From Rhodocyclales bacterium (GTDB taxonomy: Bacteria > Pseudomonadota > Gammaproteobacteria > Burkholderiales > Rhodocyclaceae), in assembly GCA_016235765.1 (NCBI GenBank), contig JACRIZ010000006.1, positions 1 to 64,000 on the forward strand: DNA of 64,000 nt. Reading direction: 5' to 3'. The number at the start of each line of letters is the position of its first letter. Positions within the stretch are counted from its first letter, which is position 1. A program made the position numbers and the translations under genes. Positions 8,840 through 19,290 of the stretch are shown piece by piece. Under the pieces are notes generated by a model. That model did not search any database. It saw only the letters and a program-made list of their open reading frames with translations, and had not been told where the DNA came from.

Positions 8840-10248
8840 GACCGGACGATGTGCTGGACGGCGGCCGGGGCCTTCTCGCCCTCGCCGACCGGTACGCCGA
8901 CCAGCGCCCGTTCGAGTGCGCCGGGGCGGCCGGCGGCATCGCGCGGCGAGAAGTTCCAGGTGGTGGGGGCGATGATCTGGTAGTTGTGGATGCGGCCGCG
9001 GCGGATGGAGAGCCAGTGGCCGAGCGAGCCGCGCGCGGCTTCGACGAGGCCGGCGCTTTCGGCTTCGGCCGGCAGTTCGCCTTCGAACGAGAAGGCGATG
9101 CCGGGCCGCAGGGCTTCGGCCCAGGCTTCCATGGCCGGCACCAGCCGTGCGACTTCCAGCAGGCGCGCAACGACACGCGCCTCGACACCGCCGCCGTCGC
9201 GGGCCACGAGGTCGCGCGCCAGCGGATGCCCGGCAACGACCTGGCGCGCCAGCGCGCCGGTCTCGACCACTTCGCCGCCCAGGCGCGGCGCCTTGCACCA
9301 GGTGTAGGCAGCCGCCTTGTCGGCGAGCGGCAGCGTCGAGCCGCGCCGCGGCTCCAGCGGTGCCTCGGCATCGGCATACCAGGCGTGGCTGACGTCCTCG
9401 ACGATCTGCGCCGGGTCGAGCAATGCCGGGCCACCGGCCCAGACGCCGGCCGGCCACCAGCGGCCGGCCTCCAGCTCGTAGGCGCCGTAGCTCATGAAAG
9501 CGACGCCGGCATGGCCGAGCGCGCGCAGCTCGAGCGCCTGCGAGGCACGCAGGAAGAGGCCGAAATCGCTGGCGGCGTGCCGCTCGGCCCAGGCAGCGAG
9601 TTCTGCTGCCGAAGCGATCGCGGCGACCGCTTCGAGCGTATCGCCGAAGGTGGAGCGTTCGAGGAACTGGCGGAACTCGCGCAGCACGCGCAGCAGGCGC
9701 AGGCGCTCCGAGGCGCTGAGCGGATGCGTCGAGCCGCCGGGCTGCAGGGTCAACGTGTGCGGCCACTTGCCGGCCAGCAGGCCCATGGCGCGCATCAGCC
9801 CGGCGCGCGCCGGCAGGAATTCGCCCGCCGCCGTGCCGGTGACGGCCTTGAAGCGCGTCGAGGCGGCGTGCCACCACGGCTGACTTTGGTAGCAGTCACG
9901 CGCGAAGTCGGGCATGAAGAAGAGATAGAAATGCGTCACGTGGTCGGCGAGGTTCTCGACCGACTGGATCAGGTTGGCGGCAAGCCGGCCGTTCTCGGGC
10001 GGCTTGATGCCCATGGCGCCGGCCAGCGCCTGCGACGCGGCGGCCGATTGCGACACCGAGCAGATGCCGCAGATGCGCGGCACGAAGACCAGCGCATCGA
10101 GCGGCGCCTTGCCTTGCAGGATCTGCTCGAAACCGCGATAGAGCGAACTCCTGACGTGCGCCTCGCGCACCCGGCCGTCGGCGACGTCGAGGATCACTTC
10201 CAGGTCGCCTTCGACCCGGTTGAACGGGCCGACGATCAATCGCCTCAT
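8806..10248 (-). CDS. hoxC: regulatory (H2-sensing) hydrogenase large subunit HoxC/HupV
   Basis: Large subunit (480 aa) of a cytoplasmic H2 sensor that signals to HoxJ. The first active-site motif is RICGICSVSQ, with Gln where energy-conserving enzymes have His, a feature of sensor hydrogenases. The second motif is DPCMVCTVH and the protein ends there, with no C-terminal extension to be cleaved, as known for HoxC/HupV. The ATG at 10248 lies 7 bp after the hoxB stop; longer in-frame starts would run through hoxB. The 3-prime end is the site of the duplicated sequence beside the fic genes. Confidence 0.95.
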   Translation of the reverse strand: MRRLIVGPFNRVEGDLEVILDVADGRVREAHVRSSLYRGFEQILQGKAPLDALVFVPRICGICSVSQSAAASQALAGAMGIKPPENGRLAANLIQSVENLADHVTHFYLFFMPDFARDCYQSQPWWHAASTRFKAVTGTAAGEFLPARAGLMRAMGLLAGKWPHTLTLQPGGSTHPLSASERLRLLRVLREFRQFLERSTFGDTLEAVAAIASAAELAAWAERHAASDFGLFLRASQALELRALGHAGVAFMSYGAYELEAGRWWPAGVWAGGPALLDPAQIVEDVSHAWYADAEAPLEPRRGSTLPLADKAAAYTWCKAPRLGGEVVETGALARQVVAGHPLARDLVARDGGGVEARVVARLLEVARLVPAMEAWAEALRPGIAFSFEGELPAEAESAGLVEAARGSLGHWLSIRRGRIHNYQIIAPTTWNFSPRDAAGRPGALERALVGVPVGEGEKAPAAVQHIVRSFDPCMVCTVH

Positions 10249-10255
10249 GGACGCC

Positions 10256-11241
10256 TCATGGCTTCTTCGCCGGGCGCGGCCAGCGGATGATGTGGTCGGT
10301 GGTGGCGTTCTTGCGCACCCGCGCCGGCGTCGCCGACTTCGACAGCGCCGCCAGGGCGATGAACCAGGCCTTGGGCATGTCGAGCGGCAGGCCGATCGGA
10401 ATGCCGGCGATCTTCGGCGTGCGCGTGAATGGGTGGCCCGGCTCCTCGAAGGCAGGCTCGGTGCAACTGATGCAGGCGTAGCCGCCGCTGGTGCAGGAAC
10501 CGCTGCCGTTCCAGGGCCGCTGGTTGCAGTCGGCATGCGCCTGCGTGCCCTTGCAGCCCATGTGCTCCATCAGACAGCCCTGGTCGCCGTTCTTCTCGGC
10601 ACTGGCCTTGAACTCGTAGAACTCGTTGCGATTGCAGCCGTGATGTACCAGCACGTCGGTGTAGAAGCGCGGCCGGGCCAGGTCGTCGAGTTCGCGGTCG
10701 GTCATTTCGCCGCGCGCCAGCGCCAGTAGGGTCTCGGTGACCCAGTCGGGATGCGTCGGGCAGCCCGAAACATTGACCACCGGCAGGCCGGCACCGGCGC
10801 GAAACTGGCTGCCGAGCAGGCCGCCCGGGTTGGCCCCGTCGTATTGCAGGCCGCAAGCGTCGGTCGGATTGATGCCCGCGGCGGTGACGCCGCCGAAAGC
10901 CGCGCAGGAGCCCATGGCCACGACATGCCGGGCGCGCGCCGCGAGCAGGCGCACCCACTCGATCATCGGCCGCTCGGTGCCGGCCATGACGTGGAAGCGG
11001 CCGCTGCCCGCCGGACCGCGCAGCAGCGAACCTTCGATGCAGAGGACGTCGAACGGCGTGCTGCCGTCTACGCAGGACTCGAGGATGGCCAGCGCCTCGT
11101 CGGCGCAGGCTTCGGAAATGCTCGGATGCCAGACGATCTCGATGCTGGCGTCACGCAGCGTGGCGAACAGCGAGCCCCATTCGCTGCCCAGCCAGGAAAG
11201 CGTGCAGCCGCCGCAGCCGCCCGATTGCAGCCAGACGACTT

Positions 11242-11245
<4 letters not shown>
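10256..11245 (-). CDS. hoxB: regulatory hydrogenase small subunit HoxB/HupU
   Basis: Small subunit (329 aa) of the H2 sensor. It begins MKVVWLQSGGCGGC with no Tat signal, so it stays in the cytoplasm, as expected for HoxB. Proximal-cluster cysteines are in GGCGGCTLS, MGSCAAFGG and SGCPTHPD; later cysteines (HHGCNRNEFYEF, CLMEHMGCKG, CISCTEPAF) would hold the other clusters. The ATG overlaps the hoxA stop by 4 bp (ATGA) and hoxC follows after 7 bp, so hoxA, hoxB and hoxC are one transcriptional unit. Confidence 0.95.
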
Positions 11246-12684
<1,439 letters not shown>

Positions 12685-12735
12685 TGATCGCTTCCTCCCG
12701 AAAGCAATCATTTCAAGCGGCGGAGCCCTGCCTTG

Positions 12736-13215
12736 TCAAGAACCGCGTACAAACAGGCGCCGCCGCGAAGGCGATTCGACCTCGACCGTGTCGGGATCGG
12801 CGGTCTTGTGGTCGCCCAGCAGCGCGATCAGGCTCGCGCGCGCGGAGAGCCGTGCCGTCTCCTGGTCGACGAATTGCGCCATCGAGGCGATCAGGGGACA
12901 GGCCAGGTATTCGCCGATCTCGTCCTCGCAACCACCAAGAAAAGGGAACTCACCGGCGGGGTAGGCAATCATCAGCCGGCGCCCCTCGGGCGCGCTGATC
13001 CACGTGGCCGCCGAGCCGGGCAGCAGGATCAGGTTCAGGGTCCATGGCGTGACCAGTGCGCCGAGCCACTGGTCCTCGTGCCGTGCGAAACCGACCGCCT
13101 CGACACGCAAGGCGGCATTGCAGAAGGGCAGGCCGGCCATGCGCTCGGCCTCGATGCGGCGAAAGGCATGCTCCACCTGCGCCGAGGGATCCTGCGCGAA
13201 GACCTTCACTGCCAT
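12736..13215 (-). CDS. hybE: hydrogenase assembly chaperone HybE/HupJ
   Basis: A 159-residue cytoplasmic chaperone of the HybE/HoxT/HupJ family, thought to hold Tat-exported hydrogenase precursors until they mature. The family features visible are FCNAALRVEAVGF near residue 30, the W-LGALVTPWTLNLILLP segment around 50-65 and the FPFLGG motif near 95. It overlaps hypC by 10 bp and is followed by hoxA, consistent with a single hyb-hox operon. Confidence 0.88.
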   Translation of the reverse strand: MAVKVFAQDPSAQVEHAFRRIEAERMAGLPFCNAALRVEAVGFARHEDQWLGALVTPWTLNLILLPGSAATWISAPEGRRLMIAYPAGEFPFLGGCEDEIGEYLACPLIASMAQFVDQETARLSARASLIALLGDHKTADPDTVEVESPSRRRLFVRGS

Positions 13216-13454
13216 GCGCGCACGTCTTCGGTACTCAACTCCATGAGTTCCTGCATCGCGCGCAAGGAATCCTCGGCGCGCTCGACCTCGACCCGCTCGA
13301 AGGCGAAGCCGCCCGCCTGGATCAGCAGGTAGTCACCCAGCGCGACCGGCTCGGGCAGCAACAGCAGGCTGACCTGGCGCGTCTCGCCGAAGGACTCGAC
13401 GGTCGCCATGTCGCCGTCGATCGCGATGACTTTCGACGGCACCGCTAGGCACAT
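13206..13454 (-). CDS. hypC: hydrogenase maturation chaperone HypC/HybG/HupF family
   Basis: An 82-residue HypC-type protein beginning MCLAVPSKV, with the N-terminal Cys2 that carries the Fe(CN)2CO group to the large subunit. Since it sits next to hybD and hybE, it is probably the HybG/HupF-type copy dedicated to HybC rather than the general HypC, which should lie elsewhere with hypD. It overlaps both neighbours by 10 bp. Confidence 0.9.
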   Translation of the reverse strand: MCLAVPSKVIAIDGDMATVESFGETRQVSLLLLPEPVALGDYLLIQAGGFAFERVEVERAEDSLRAMQELMELSTEDVRAWQ

Positions 13455-13933
13455 GTCGCCTTCTCCTTGAGCGTTATACCGCGCGCCGCGAGTTCGGCCA
13501 CGGCCAGATCGACCATCTCCGGAACGCGTGCCGCGACGGCCGGCGTCAGCTCCAGCCCGAGTTCGAGGCTGTCCGGCTCGACGCCGATCAGGACCATGTC
13601 CTCGGGCTTGTCGCCGATGAACTCGAGGCTGGCCAGCACGTCGCAGATGCTGATCTGGTGCGGCGACAGCTTGGAGCGGAAGAAGACCGGCACTTCGGCG
13701 CCCGCCAGCGTCACCACACTGCCGGCCGGCTGGCCGCGCTTGACCGCATCGAGCACGATCAGCAGATCGAGATTCGACAGCGGTTCGAGCAACTCCATGC
13801 CCGCCGTGCCACCGTCGATGACCTCGACGTTGGCCGGCGGATCGTAGCGCGCCAGCAGCGCCTCGGCAGCACGCACCCCCACCCCCTCGTCGGAGAGGAT
13901 GGTGTTGCCGATGCCGAGAACAACCGCTTTCAC
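13445..13933 (-). CDS. hybD: hydrogenase maturation protease HybD/HupD
   Basis: A 162-residue endopeptidase that removes the C-terminal extension of the large subunit after nickel insertion. The family motif GIGNTILSDEGVG is at the start, and a second acidic site (LDAV near residue 62) and His near SPHQISICD supply nickel-recognition ligands. The start is GTG, overlapping the hybC stop by 4 bp (GTGA), so it is coupled to its substrate gene. Confidence 0.92.
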   Translation of the reverse strand: MKAVVLGIGNTILSDEGVGVRAAEALLARYDPPANVEVIDGGTAGMELLEPLSNLDLLIVLDAVKRGQPAGSVVTLAGAEVPVFFRSKLSPHQISICDVLASLEFIGDKPEDMVLIGVEPDSLELGLELTPAVAARVPEMVDLAVAELAARGITLKEKATCA

Positions 13934-15633
13934 CGTGTGGTCACCTTGACTGCCGTGCCTTCGTCATCGGTCAGGTGGATGGCGCAGGCGATGCAGGGGT
14001 CGAAGGAGTGCACCGTGCGCAGAACCTCCAGGGGCTTGTCGGCATCGGCGATCGGCGTGTCCTTGAGGGATGCCTCGTACGGTCCGGGCTCATCCTTCTC
14101 GTTGCGCGGACAGGCATTCCAGGTCGATGGCACGACGCACTGGTAGTTCTTGATCTTGCCGTCGTCGATGACCACCCAGTGCGACAGCGCACCGCGCGGC
14201 GCCTCGTGGAAGCCGACGCCATGGACCTCGCCCTTCGGAAACACGGGTTTGTTGAAGGTCTTGAGGTCGCCCTTGGCGATGTTGCCGAGCAACAGGCTCC
14301 ACTGGTTGGACAACTCGTCGACCAGCACCGCGCAACGCACCGCCCGCGCGGCATGACGGCCGATGGTCGAATGCATGGCGTCGAGGCCGACCTTGGTCTT
14401 GGCCAATGCGGAAACGGTGTCGAGCGCCGCCGTGGCGTATTTCTTGGTCGGTGCATGGCCGGCCGCCAGTCCGCAGAGCACGTTGGCGAGCGGCCCCACC
14501 TGTGCCGTCTTGCCGTAAAAGGTCGGCGACTTCAGCCAGGAGTACTTGCCGGCATCCTGGAAGTCGGTGTAGTTCGGCTTCGTCTCGCCTTGATAAGGAT
14601 GCAGCGGTTTCTGCTCGCTGTAGTCGTACCAGGAGTGCTTGATCGACTCCTCGACGCCCTTGACCCAGTACTCGTCGCCGAACTTGCTGATCGGCTTGTA
14701 GGTCGACAGGTCCTTGCCCGTGATGAAGCCGCCGGGAACGGCGAACTTCGTACCCATGGTGTCGAGCGGCACATCCGGGACCGACAGGTAGTTGGTGACG
14801 CCCGCACCGACCGCGGTCCAGTCGGCATAGAAGGCGCCTACCGCGGCGACGTCGATCAGGTACACGTTCTTGACGAAGTCGGCCAAGTCGTCGATCCAGG
14901 CCTTGAGCGCCAGCAGGCGCTCGACCGTCAGTACCGACTGCGAATCGGTGGCGAGCGGGTTGGCGACGCCGCCGACCGCGAGGTTCTGGATGTGCGGCGT
15001 CTTCGAGCCGAGCACCGAGACGATCTTGTTGGCCTTGCGCTGGACTTCGAGCGCTTGCAGGTAGTGCGCCACGGCGAGCAGGTTCACCTCGGGCGGCAGT
15101 TTCATGGCCGGATGGCCCCAGTAGCCGTTGGTGAAGATGCCGAGCTGGCCGCCATTGACGAAGCCGGCCAGACGCTCCTTGGTCGCGCGCATCTCGTGCT
15201 TGCCGTTGAGCTTCCACGACGACAGGCTTTCCGCCAGGCTGGCGGTCTTGTCGGGATCGGCCTTCAGCGCCGAGGTCACGTCCACCCAGTCGAGCGCCGA
15301 CAGGTGGTAGAAGTGCACGATGTGGTCGTGCACCGCATGCGCCAGCATGATGATGTTGCGGATGTACTGGGCATTGAGCGGCACCTCGAGCTGCAAGGCG
15401 TTCTCGACCGCGCGCACCGAGGTCATCGCGTGCACGGTGGTGCACACGCCGCAGATGCGCTGGGTGATGCTCCAGGCGTCGCGGGGATCGCGGCCGAGCA
15501 GGATCAACTCGATGCCGCGCCACATCTGGCCTGACGACCAGGCCTTGGCGACCTTGCCGCCGTCGACATCGACGTCGATGCGCAGATGCCCCTCGATACG
15601 GGTGATGGGATCAATAGTTACACGCTTGGACAT
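13930..15633 (-). CDS. hybC: [NiFe] hydrogenase large subunit HybC (group 1c-like)
   Basis: Catalytic subunit (567 aa) of a periplasm-facing, quinone-linked hydrogenase. NiFe ligands are in RICGVCTTVH near residue 59 and in FDPCIACAIH near the end; the 14 residues after His would be removed by HybD. The gene order hybO-A-B-C-D is that of E. coli hydrogenase 2, which can work in both directions and is less oxygen-tolerant than hydrogenase 1. It follows hybB by 15 bp. Confidence 0.95.
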   Translation of the reverse strand: MSKRVTIDPITRIEGHLRIDVDVDGGKVAKAWSSGQMWRGIELILLGRDPRDAWSITQRICGVCTTVHAMTSVRAVENALQLEVPLNAQYIRNIIMLAHAVHDHIVHFYHLSALDWVDVTSALKADPDKTASLAESLSSWKLNGKHEMRATKERLAGFVNGGQLGIFTNGYWGHPAMKLPPEVNLLAVAHYLQALEVQRKANKIVSVLGSKTPHIQNLAVGGVANPLATDSQSVLTVERLLALKAWIDDLADFVKNVYLIDVAAVGAFYADWTAVGAGVTNYLSVPDVPLDTMGTKFAVPGGFITGKDLSTYKPISKFGDEYWVKGVEESIKHSWYDYSEQKPLHPYQGETKPNYTDFQDAGKYSWLKSPTFYGKTAQVGPLANVLCGLAAGHAPTKKYATAALDTVSALAKTKVGLDAMHSTIGRHAARAVRCAVLVDELSNQWSLLLGNIAKGDLKTFNKPVFPKGEVHGVGFHEAPRGALSHWVVIDDGKIKNYQCVVPSTWNACPRNEKDEPGPYEASLKDTPIADADKPLEVLRTVHSFDPCIACAIHLTDDEGTAVKVTTR

Positions 15634-15648
15634 TTTCCGTATCTCCTA

Positions 15649-16794
15649 TCAGGCTTCGCGCGGCAACACCGGGAAGCGGCGGGTAATGATGATGTAACCG
15701 AGAACTTCGAGTGCAAACATGCCGATCGTCACCAGAAGTTCAGGCAGTGCCGGGAAGTAGCTGAAGCCGTCGCCGGTCTCGTAGCCGATCAGGAAGCCGT
15801 TGATGCGCAACAGCGCACCGCCGAGCATCAGCAGGATGCCGGCCAGGAACAGCTTGGCCGGATTGCGGCGATCGGCCTCGCGGCCGATCAACACCAGCGG
15901 CGCGGCGAAGCAGGCGGTCTCGAGCCAGAACATCAGCGCTTCCAGGGACGGGGCGAAGGCGCTACCCAGTGCGCCGCGGACCAGGATGTCGCCGAAGCGG
16001 ACCACCAGATAGGCCACCAGGAAGCCAAGCATGATCTTCGACAGCGGTGTCAGCAGATGCATCTCGATTTTGCGCCGGTACGCGCTGGAGGCGACGCAGG
16101 ACTCGAACAGCACCACCGCATAGCCCATGGTCACCGCCGTCAGCAGATAGAGCAGCGGCTCGAGCGGCGTCCGCCAGAGCGGATGGATTTGCACGCCCAA
16201 CACCACCAGCAGGGTACCGAGCGACGACTGGTGCATCATCGGCAGCACGGTACCCAGCGCGATGACGAAGAACATCACCCTGGACAGCTTGCGCTTGGTG
16301 TCCTCCCTGCCCATCTGCTCCAGGAAGGTCGGCGAGAACTCGATCCACATGACGATGATGTAGGCGGTGATGCAGATCGCCACCTCGAACATCACCGAGT
16401 TCAGGTTCACCGAGCCGGGCCAGAACATGTTCCAGACGTTCCACCAGCGACCCAGGTCGAAGATTACCCCGGCGCCGGCCAGCGTATAGCCGAACAGGCT
16501 GGCCAGCAACGCCGGCCTCACCAGGGGGTGATACTCGCCGCGGTTGAAGATGTAGACCAGCATCGCGACCGAGAAGCCGCCGCAGGCGAAGGCCGAACCG
16601 ATGATCACGTCGACCACCACCCAGATGCCCCAGGGGTAGCCGTCGTTGAGGTTGGTCACCGAGCCGAGGCCGAAGATGAAACGAACCAGCAGGAGCGTGG
16701 CCATGAGCGCCACCAGCACACCCGCGACGAGGGTCGTGGCATTGAGCAGACGACCGCCGACCGGCGCTGGAGCTGCATGCGTGTGATTGGCCAT
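15649..16794 (-). CDS. hybB: hydrogenase membrane subunit HybB (NrfD family)
   Basis: A 381-residue integral membrane protein with about ten hydrophobic helices, starting near residue 20. It belongs to the HybB/NrfD-like family that passes electrons between the Fe-S subunit HybA and the quinone pool, without haem. Conserved-looking features are NLNDGYPWGIWVVVDV and the FIFNRGEYHPLVRPA loop. It begins 2 bp after hybA. Confidence 0.92.
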   Translation of the reverse strand: MANHTHAAPAPVGGRLLNATTLVAGVLVALMATLLLVRFIFGLGSVTNLNDGYPWGIWVVVDVIIGSAFACGGFSVAMLVYIFNRGEYHPLVRPALLASLFGYTLAGAGVIFDLGRWWNVWNMFWPGSVNLNSVMFEVAICITAYIIVMWIEFSPTFLEQMGREDTKRKLSRVMFFVIALGTVLPMMHQSSLGTLLVVLGVQIHPLWRTPLEPLLYLLTAVTMGYAVVLFESCVASSAYRRKIEMHLLTPLSKIMLGFLVAYLVVRFGDILVRGALGSAFAPSLEALMFWLETACFAAPLVLIGREADRRNPAKLFLAGILLMLGGALLRINGFLIGYETGDGFSYFPALPELLVTIGMFALEVLGYIIITRRFPVLPREA

Positions 16795-16796
16795 GG

Positions 16797-17792
16797 TCAG
16801 CCCTCCTTCCGTTCGCTGTCGTTGGCAGTCTCGCCTTCGTCAGCCTTGACGTTGCGCTTGGCTGCGAAGGTCATTGCGCCCAACACCGCGAAGGGCATGA
16901 GCAGGTTGCTATAGAGCGTGTGCTGGATCGTCTCCGACAGCGCGGCTGCGGACTCGGGCGGCAGGTCGGGCATGCCGACCTTCTGGAAGTTCACCCCGGA
17001 GAGCTTCAACACCTGGGTGCCGCCGTACTCCTTTTCGCCATAGACGTGCTGCAGGTAGGTGCCGGCCGGCATCTCGTAACTCTGGTCGGGACCGCCGATC
17101 TTGCCGCGCGGGAAGCGGTTCACCTGGCCCGGCTTCATCGCCAGGCGGCGCTTGGCCTCGGCCAGCAGGTCGCTGGTCTTGCCATAGAGCGTGGCGCCAG
17201 TCGGGCAGACCTCGGCACAAGCCGAGTAGTGGCCGTCCTTGTAGCGGTGACGGCACAACTCGCACTTGCCGATGCGGCCGGTCGGATCGTCGTACTGGTA
17301 CTTCGGGATGCCAAACGGGCAGGCGGCGACACAGTAACGGCAGCCGATGCACTTGTCCGGGTTGTAGCCGACGATGCCGGTTTCCGGGTCCTTGGTCATC
17401 GCCGACACCGGACAGGCCGAGACGCAGGACGGATCGGCACAGTGCATGCACGACACCTTCATGAACGAGTAGCCATTGACCTCCTGGTCCTTGGTGTCCA
17501 TCGTCCCGTTGCGGTACATCTTGATGAGGTTGAAGGTGTAGCCGTTGGTGTCGAGCGGCGTATCCCATAGCTGGTCTTCTGTCGAGAAGACCGGCGGATT
17601 GCCGTTGGCCTCCTTGCAGGCCGCGACGCAGGCCTTGCAGCCCACACACAGCGTCGCGTCGTAGAGCAGGCCGAGCGCCTCGGGCGGGCGCTGCCGGGTT
17701 TCTCGGGCACAGGCAGGGTCGGTGGCGACGCCGGCAGTCAGCGCAGCCCCTCCGGCCAACACGCCCCTGAGGAAATCACGACGGTTTGCCAT
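16797..17792 (-). CDS. hybA: hydrogenase Fe-S electron-transfer subunit HybA, Tat-exported
   Basis: A 331-residue ferredoxin-like protein with a Tat signal (NRRDFLR near the N-terminus and an Ala/Gly-rich hydrophobic stretch). Four cysteine clusters follow: CVGCKACVAAC, CMHCADPSCVSACP, CIGCRYCVAACP and CELCRHR with CAEVCP, enough for four [4Fe-4S] centres. A C-terminal hydrophobic segment (LLMPFAVLGAMTFA) may anchor it. It links the HybOC dimer to HybB and lies 2 bp from each neighbour. Confidence 0.94.
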   Translation of the reverse strand: MANRRDFLRGVLAGGAALTAGVATDPACARETRQRPPEALGLLYDATLCVGCKACVAACKEANGNPPVFSTEDQLWDTPLDTNGYTFNLIKMYRNGTMDTKDQEVNGYSFMKVSCMHCADPSCVSACPVSAMTKDPETGIVGYNPDKCIGCRYCVAACPFGIPKYQYDDPTGRIGKCELCRHRYKDGHYSACAEVCPTGATLYGKTSDLLAEAKRRLAMKPGQVNRFPRGKIGGPDQSYEMPAGTYLQHVYGEKEYGGTQVLKLSGVNFQKVGMPDLPPESAAALSETIQHTLYSNLLMPFAVLGAMTFAAKRNVKADEGETANDSERKEG

Positions 17793-17794
17793 GA

Positions 17795-18991
17795 TCAAGC
17801 CTCCGTCTTGTTGCTGCGTGCACCTTCCTGGGCCTTTTCGAGTTCCTCGGCCTTGTGCGACAAGCCCATGTTGCGCGTCAGCATCGCCGCCCCACCGGCA
17901 GCGGCGGCGGCGATCGCGGCCAGGGCCGCAGCGGCGGCGAAGGAAGCACCCTTGCCCTGCTCCTCGACGATGCGCGGATACTGGAGCGGCGGTGCGACGT
18001 TGATCATCTTCGCTACCTGATGGATGGGCTTCTGGAAGCCGATGCCCTTCTCGGAGCAGCCGATGCAGGGATGGCCGCAACCGACCGGCCAGTTGCCCTC
18101 GCCGGCGTCGCCGAAGCCGAGGGTCGGGCAGTTGGCGTAGGTTTCGGGACCCTTGCAGCCGAGCTTGTACAGGCAGTAGCCCTTGCGGTGGCCTTCGTCG
18201 CCGAATTCCATGGCGAAGCGGCCCGCGTCGAAGTGGGCGCGGCGCTCGCAGTTTTCGTGGATCAGGCGGCCGTAGGCGAACAGCGGGCGACCCAGCTTGT
18301 CGGTAGCCGGCAGTTTGCCGAAGGTGAGGAAATGGACCACCGTGCTCAGGAAGTTGTACGGGTTGGGCGGGCAGCCGGGAATCGTCACCACCGGCTTGCC
18401 GAGGATGTCCGCCACGCCGGACGCGCCGGTCGGGCTGGAGTCGGCACCGGAGATCGAGGGTATCGTCGAGGGCATGCCGCCCCACGAGGCGCAGGAACCG
18501 ATGGCGATCACCGCCGCGGCATCCGCCGCGCACTCCTTGACCAGATCGACGGCGGTTTGGCCGCCGACCTTGCAATAGATGCCGTTCTGCTTGGTCGGGA
18601 TCGCGCCTTCGACGACCAGGACATACTTGCCCTTGTTGGCGGCCATCGCGTCCTTGCGCGCCTTCTCGGCCTGGTGGCCGGCAGCGGCCATCAGCGTCTC
18701 GTGGTAGTCGAGCGAAATGACGTCGAGGATCAGCTTTTCGAGCGTCGGGTGTTCGGCGCGCAGGAGCGACTCCGAACAACCGGTGCATTCCTGGAAGTGC
18801 AGCCAGATGACGGACGGGCGCTTGGCCTTCTCCACCGCCTTGGCGATCGCCGCTTCGGCACCGGCCGGCAGACCCAGGGTACCCGCCGTCGCGGCGCAAA
18901 ATTGCAGGAACTCACGGCGATCGATATGCAGCCGGCTGCTGACCGCTTCTGCCGATTTATCTGCGTCGAGCAACAATTTCTCCCCCATCAT
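17795..18991 (-). CDS. hybO: [NiFe] hydrogenase small subunit HybO, Tat-exported
   Basis: A 398-residue small subunit with a Tat-type leader around RLHIDRREFLQF (residues 20-31). The proximal-cluster motif is ECTGCSES, with Gly where HupS has the extra Cys, so the standard oxygen-sensitive cluster is expected, although GIYCKVGG keeps a Cys at the place of the second extra cysteine. An Ala-rich hydrophobic helix before the C-terminus (about 348-375) should anchor it. GGGAGAAG precedes an ATGATG pair; I use the first ATG. It heads the hyb operon and faces the divergent hoxF. Confidence 0.94.
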   Translation of the reverse strand: MMGEKLLLDADKSAEAVSSRLHIDRREFLQFCAATAGTLGLPAGAEAAIAKAVEKAKRPSVIWLHFQECTGCSESLLRAEHPTLEKLILDVISLDYHETLMAAAGHQAEKARKDAMAANKGKYVLVVEGAIPTKQNGIYCKVGGQTAVDLVKECAADAAAVIAIGSCASWGGMPSTIPSISGADSSPTGASGVADILGKPVVTIPGCPPNPYNFLSTVVHFLTFGKLPATDKLGRPLFAYGRLIHENCERRAHFDAGRFAMEFGDEGHRKGYCLYKLGCKGPETYANCPTLGFGDAGEGNWPVGCGHPCIGCSEKGIGFQKPIHQVAKMINVAPPLQYPRIVEEQGKGASFAAAAALAAIAAAAAGGAAMLTRNMGLSHKAEELEKAQEGARSNKTEA

Positions 18992-19037
18992 CTTCTCCCG
19001 ATATTGGTCGGATCGAACCAGAAAAAAGAAATAACCT

Positions 19038-19053
19038 TACAAGAAGTATGCCA
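19038..19053 (-). promoter_or_regulatory. sigma54-like promoter of the hyb operon
   Basis: On the minus strand the sequence reads TGGCATA-N4-TTGTA, close to the sigma54 consensus with GG at -24 and GT at -12. The inferred start of transcription is about 35 bases before hybO. The paired palindromes lie about 95-130 bases further upstream, as expected for an enhancer-binding activator. Confidence 0.62.
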
Positions 19054-19116
19054 ACCCCAACTGAATCACATATCTGTTACAAGTCAATTAGATACGCAGT
19101 CACCCGTCAGGGAAAT

Positions 19117-19165
19117 TGGAAAACCACTTTCCAATCACGAGTAAAATCTGGAAGGCCACCTTCCA
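19117..19165. promoter_or_regulatory. paired 17-bp palindromic operators between hybO and hoxF (candidate HoxA enhancer)
   Basis: TGGAAAACCACTTTCCA (19117-19133) and TGGAAGGCCACCTTCCA (19149-19165) are two palindromes whose centres are 32 bp apart. The same pair with the same spacing lies upstream of hupSL. A consensus is TGGAARRCYACYTTCCA. Their place between divergent hydrogenase operons suggests that one activator may serve both directions. The 299-bp gap 18992-19290 contains no gene. Confidence 0.68.
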
Positions 19166-19175
19166 TAATCACTCG

Positions 19176-19193
19176 CTAATACGCGGCTATTAG
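19176..19193. promoter_or_regulatory. inverted repeat upstream of hoxF
   Basis: CTAATA-CGCGGC-TATTAG is a perfect 6-6-6 inverted repeat about 100 bp before the hoxF ATG and just beyond the paired palindromes. It may be an operator specific to the hoxFUYHW operon. A weak sigma54-like element, CGGCCGC-N4-TTGAT, lies at 19207-19222. Confidence 0.35.
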
Positions 19194-19290
19194 TACCTCC
19201 GATAACCGGCCGCCGTTTTGATCTGAAACAACAATGCAGTGAGCGCGCAGGCATAATTTGCTGGTGCAGCGCAAAAAACTGGAGGCCGAC

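Noticed and set aside
8806-10248. hoxC as truncated because it lacks a C-terminal extension
   Set aside because: Sensor hydrogenase large subunits naturally end at the final His of DPCxxCxxH, so this is normal.
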